Of a stretch of 64,000 nt of DNA, positions 61,855 through 64,000 are shown one piece after another; position 1 is the first letter of the stretch; the number at the start of each line of letters is the position of its first letter. Under the pieces are notes generated by a model. The model saw nothing but the letters and a program-made list of their open reading frames with translations. It was not told the DNA's origin and ran no database searches. The stretch comes from an uncultured Dokdonia sp. (GTDB lineage Bacteria; Bacteroidota; Bacteroidia; Flavobacteriales; Flavobacteriaceae). The stretch is from NCBI RefSeq assembly GCF_947496725.1, contig NZ_CANMDS010000003.1, positions 186,001-250,000 of the forward strand, in the 5' to 3' direction. Made by a program: the position numbers and the translations under genes.

Positions 61855-62415
61855 ATGAGTTTTGAATTAATAGTAAGTATCATATTAGGATTTTCACTTG
61901 CCGCCGCCGCTGGTTTTAGAGTATTTGTTCCTTTATTAGTCTTAAGTTTATCTGCCCACTTTGGTTGGTTTCCAGTAAACGATACTTGGCAGTGGGTAGG
62001 TAGCGTTCCGGCACTAGTTTTACTTGGTGTTGCTACATTATTTGAAGTAGGAGCCTATTTTATTCCTTGGGTAGATAACCTACTGGATACGATATCTGTA
62101 CCACTAGCTGCAATCGCGGGTACATTACTTATGGTAGCTACTATGGGAGATATGGATCCTACTATTACTTGGGCACTGGCCATCATTGCTGGTGGCGGAG
62201 CAGCGGCAGCTGTTTCTGGTACTGCGAGCGCCACCAGATTAGGGAGTACAGCAACTACAGGCGGTATTGCAAACCCACTAGTTGCGGGTACAGAAACCAT
62301 TGCAGCGACTACAGTTTCAGTAGCGAGTATCTTTTCGCCTATACTTGCACTAGTGATTGTATTGTTACTTATAGGTCTTGGCTGGAAGATTATTTCTAGG
62401 CTAAGAAGGGCCTAA
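61855..62415 (+). CDS. DUF4126 membrane protein
   Basis: A 186-residue membrane protein with four to five helices, rich in Ala and Gly. The start FELIVSIILGFSLAAAAGFRVFVPLLVLSLSAHFGW and the later VDNLLDTISVPLAAIAGTLL and TRLGSTATTGGIANPLVAGTE are characteristic of DUF4126. Function unknown. Monocistronic. Confidence 0.85.
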   Translation: MSFELIVSIILGFSLAAAAGFRVFVPLLVLSLSAHFGWFPVNDTWQWVGSVPALVLLGVATLFEVGAYFIPWVDNLLDTISVPLAAIAGTLLMVATMGDMDPTITWALAIIAGGGAAAAVSGTASATRLGSTATTGGIANPLVAGTETIAATTVSVASIFSPILALVIVLLLIGLGWKIISRLRRA

Positions 62416-62435
62416 GTTTTACATTTCTTTTTAAG

Positions 62436-62443
62436 TAACTTTG
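62436..62443 (+). promoter_or_regulatory. Candidate -7 element for kdsB
   Basis: TAACTTTG fits TAnnTTTG; no well-placed TTG upstream. If used, the palindrome at 62466-62481 lies in the 5' leader of the kdsB mRNA. Confidence 0.35.
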
Positions 62444-62465
62444 CAACTTGTTTTATGGTGTTTTA

Positions 62466-62481
62466 TGCTTTCGCGAAAGCG
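62466..62481. repeat. Palindrome copy 24
   Basis: Exact 14-base core 39 bases upstream of the kdsB start, after its candidate -7 box. Confidence 0.9.
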
Positions 62482-62520
62482 TAATTATAACCAAAATAAG
62501 ACATTCAAAACGTCAATATA

Positions 62521-63267
62521 TTGAAAGAAAATCTTAAGATTATAGCAATGATTCCTGCACGTTATGCGGCGTCTAGGTTTCCCGGTAAGATGATGAAAGA
62601 TCTTGCAGGTAAGCCTGTTATTGTGCGCACCTATGAGAGTGTAGTGGCCACAAAGTTGTTTGACGAAGTATATGTAGTTACAGATAGTGATGTTATTTAT
62701 AAGGCAATAGAAGCCGAGGGCGGTAAAGCCATAATGAGTGTTAAAGAGCACGAGTGCGGTAGTGATAGAATTGCAGAGGCAGTGGCTTCTCTAGATGTAG
62801 ATGTGGTTGTAAATGTACAAGGAGATGAACCTTTTACGAGTAGGGAGGACTTAGCACCAGTGCTAGATGTGTTTTATGGAGATGATGCTGTACAAATAGA
62901 TCTTGCTAGTGTGATGATGCCTATGAAGGAGGAGCAAGAGATTGTAAACCCTAATAATGTAAAAGTTATTGTAGATAATTTTGACTTTGCACTATACTTC
63001 TCTAGGTCACCACTTCCATATGTGCGCGATAATGAAGCTGGTATAATTACTTATAAACATAAAGGTATTTATGCCTTTAGAAAGCAGGCTATACTTGACT
63101 TTGCATCTATGCATATGACACCCCTTGAAAAGGCAGAAAAAATAGAGTGCATACGATTCTTAGAGTATGGTAAAAAAATTAAAATGGTACGTTCATCAAG
63201 GCTTGCAATAGGTATTGATACTCCAGAAGATCTAGAAAAAGCAATTAAAATTTATTCGAATAAGTAG
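62521..63267 (+). CDS. kdsB: 3-deoxy-manno-octulosonate cytidylyltransferase
   Basis: A 248-residue enzyme that activates KDO as CMP-KDO for lipopolysaccharide. Signatures: AMIPARYAASRFPGKMMKDLAGKPVI, HECGSDRIAEA, VVNVQGDEPF and KHKGIYAFRKQAI with LEYGKKI. The start is TTG at 62521 (L-K-E-N-L-KIIAMIPARY); the nearest ATG would remove the first strand. The acyltransferase gene follows after five bases, so the two form an envelope operon. Confidence 0.93.
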   Translation: MKENLKIIAMIPARYAASRFPGKMMKDLAGKPVIVRTYESVVATKLFDEVYVVTDSDVIYKAIEAEGGKAIMSVKEHECGSDRIAEAVASLDVDVVVNVQGDEPFTSREDLAPVLDVFYGDDAVQIDLASVMMPMKEEQEIVNPNNVKVIVDNFDFALYFSRSPLPYVRDNEAGIITYKHKGIYAFRKQAILDFASMHMTPLEKAEKIECIRFLEYGKKIKMVRSSRLAIGIDTPEDLEKAIKIYSNK

Positions 63268-63272
63268 CGCAT

Positions 63273-63827
63273 ATGGGACTTGCAAAGTTTATATATAAAA
63301 ATATTTTAGGCTGGAAGGTAAAAGGTGACTTTTCTCAAGACACAGTAAAGAAGGCTGTAGTAATCGCTGTGCCCCACACCAGCTGGCACGATTTTTATAT
63401 GGGTATTTTACTTCGTACTATGCTCGATGTTAAAATTGGCTTCATCGGTAAGAAAGAGCTTTTTAAATGGCCTATGGGACCTATTTTTAAAGCAATGGGA
63501 GGCGCGCCTATAGATCGTACACCAGGTCAAGATAAAGTACAATCTATCGCAAATGTTTTTAAGGATAAAGAGGAGTTTAGACTCACAATAGCCCCAGAGG
63601 GAACACGTAAAAAAGTTGATAAGCTCAAAACAGGGTTTTACTACATTGCTCTTGCAGCAGAGGTGCCTATTATAATGGTTGCTTTTGATTTTGGTAAAAA
63701 GGAGCAACGTATATCTAAGCCTTTATATCCGTCAGGTAATATAGATGAAGATCTTGCACTTATACACGAGTTTTTTAAGGGAGCTGTAGGTAAGGTGCCA
63801 GAATATAGTTTTACTCCAGATGAGTAG
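63273..63827 (+). CDS. 1-acylglycerol-3-phosphate acyltransferase-like protein
   Basis: A 184-residue acyltransferase. The PlsC-type motifs are H-x4-D (H35-T-S-W-H-D40) and APEGTRKKV (~106-114), with the FKAMGGAPIDR block between. It is short and lacks obvious transmembrane helices. It may acylate lysophosphatidate or another glycerolipid. Co-transcribed with kdsB. Confidence 0.83.
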   Translation: MGLAKFIYKNILGWKVKGDFSQDTVKKAVVIAVPHTSWHDFYMGILLRTMLDVKIGFIGKKELFKWPMGPIFKAMGGAPIDRTPGQDKVQSIANVFKDKEEFRLTIAPEGTRKKVDKLKTGFYYIALAAEVPIIMVAFDFGKKEQRISKPLYPSGNIDEDLALIHEFFKGAVGKVPEYSFTPDE

Positions 63828-63850
63828 ATATTTTATAAGTACTTAAATAA

Positions 63851-63884
63851 AATGCCTCAATACTATTTAAAGTATTGAGGCATT
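63851..63884. terminator. Bidirectional rho-independent terminator
   Basis: A perfect 14-base stem (AATGCCTCAATACT and its complement), loop ATTTAA, with T6 after it and A-rich sequence before. It closes the kdsB operon and the convergent Dps-like gene. Confidence 0.85.
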
Positions 63885-63909
63885 TTTTATTTGTAAGAGT
63901 GATTAGGAT

Positions 63910-64000
63910 CTATGCTTCTTTGTAGGTGCCTGCAGTTTTCTTTCTCCAAGCGTCCAGCATCCAGCTAGTTTTTTCTAATTCACGTATGTAAGCTCCTATG
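63910..64000 (-). CDS. Dps-like ferritin, C-terminal end (cut by window edge)
   Basis: The reverse strand reads about 29 codons, IGAYIRELEKTSWMLDAWRKK and then TAGTYKEA, to a TAG at 63910. A final helix with E-K-x-x-W-M-L-x-A is typical of the last helix of Dps mini-ferritins, which store iron and protect DNA in stationary phase. Only the C-terminus is visible, so the call is provisional. Confidence 0.55.
   Translation of the reverse strand, partial: IGAYIRELEKTSWMLDAWRKKTAGTYKEA

Noticed and set aside
1-64000. CRISPR array, prophage, insertion sequence, tRNA or rRNA genes
   Set aside because: I saw no regularly spaced direct repeats, transposase or phage genes, and no tRNA-like or rRNA-like segments on reading through the window; a dedicated search was not possible.

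Overview
The window looks like chromosome of a marine flavobacterium (Bacteroidota, Flavobacteriaceae), most like Dokdonia/Krokinobacter by gene content. This rests on Bacteroidota-restricted families (DUF4834, DUF3822, DUF4159), Bacteroidota-type promoters (TTG, about 20 bases, TAnnTTTG; clearest before rnpB), AT-rich DNA with many TTG starts, and a very frequent palindrome with core GCTTTCGCGAAAGC. It is mostly core genome. I see no insertion sequence, prophage, CRISPR array, tRNA or rRNA operon.

Layout. 1-9.8 kb: a cut membrane gene, an acetyltransferase-like protein, an outer-membrane protein, an FAD dehydrogenase and HMG-CoA lyase, then a leftward row of MFS transporter, NTF2-like protein, dienelactone hydrolase and M28 peptidase. 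10-16 kb: a GH13_18 sugar phosphorylase, a radical SAM protein, a tRNA-dihydrouridine synthase and an NADPH oxidoreductase. 16.4-26 kb: pyruvate carboxylase and a MarR-regulated beta-oxidation operon. 26.4-27.6 kb: a GAF histidine kinase. 27.7-35.7 kb: the most unusual locus, with an exported dikinase built like plant glucan water dikinase, two exported serine hydrolases of the beta-lactamase/PBP fold, and an NTT-type nucleotide translocase fused to HEAT-like repeats. 36-40 kb: two unknown AT-rich genes, a gamma-glutamyltransferase lipoprotein and an ACP phosphodiesterase. 40-51 kb: GlmM, a class V aminotransferase, an LpxL-type acyltransferase, rhomboid protease, SIMPL protein, pseudouridine synthase, cold-shock protein and RNA methyltransferases. 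51-58 kb: an M16 peptidase pair, PEP carboxylase and RNase P RNA. 58-64 kb: rsmD-DUF3822, a RecD-like helicase, DUF4126, KdsB with an acyltransferase, and the end of a Dps-like gene.

Genes acting together: beta-oxidation (MarR, fused hydratase/dehydrogenase, thiolase, acyl-CoA dehydrogenase) and HMG-CoA lyase feed acetyl-CoA, while pyruvate carboxylase and PEP carboxylase refill oxaloacetate. GlmM, KdsB and two acyltransferases serve envelope synthesis. The 27.7-35.7 kb locus may be a periplasmic phosphorylation system in which the translocase supplies nucleotide to the exported dikinase; this is inference from domain content and adjacency.

The strongest sequence-level signal is the palindrome: 19 exact copies of the 14-base core and 5 decayed copies in 64 kb. 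Copies lie between genes, in leaders (kdsB, probably glmM) and inside genes, where the three reading frames give AFAKA, RFRES or LSRKR.
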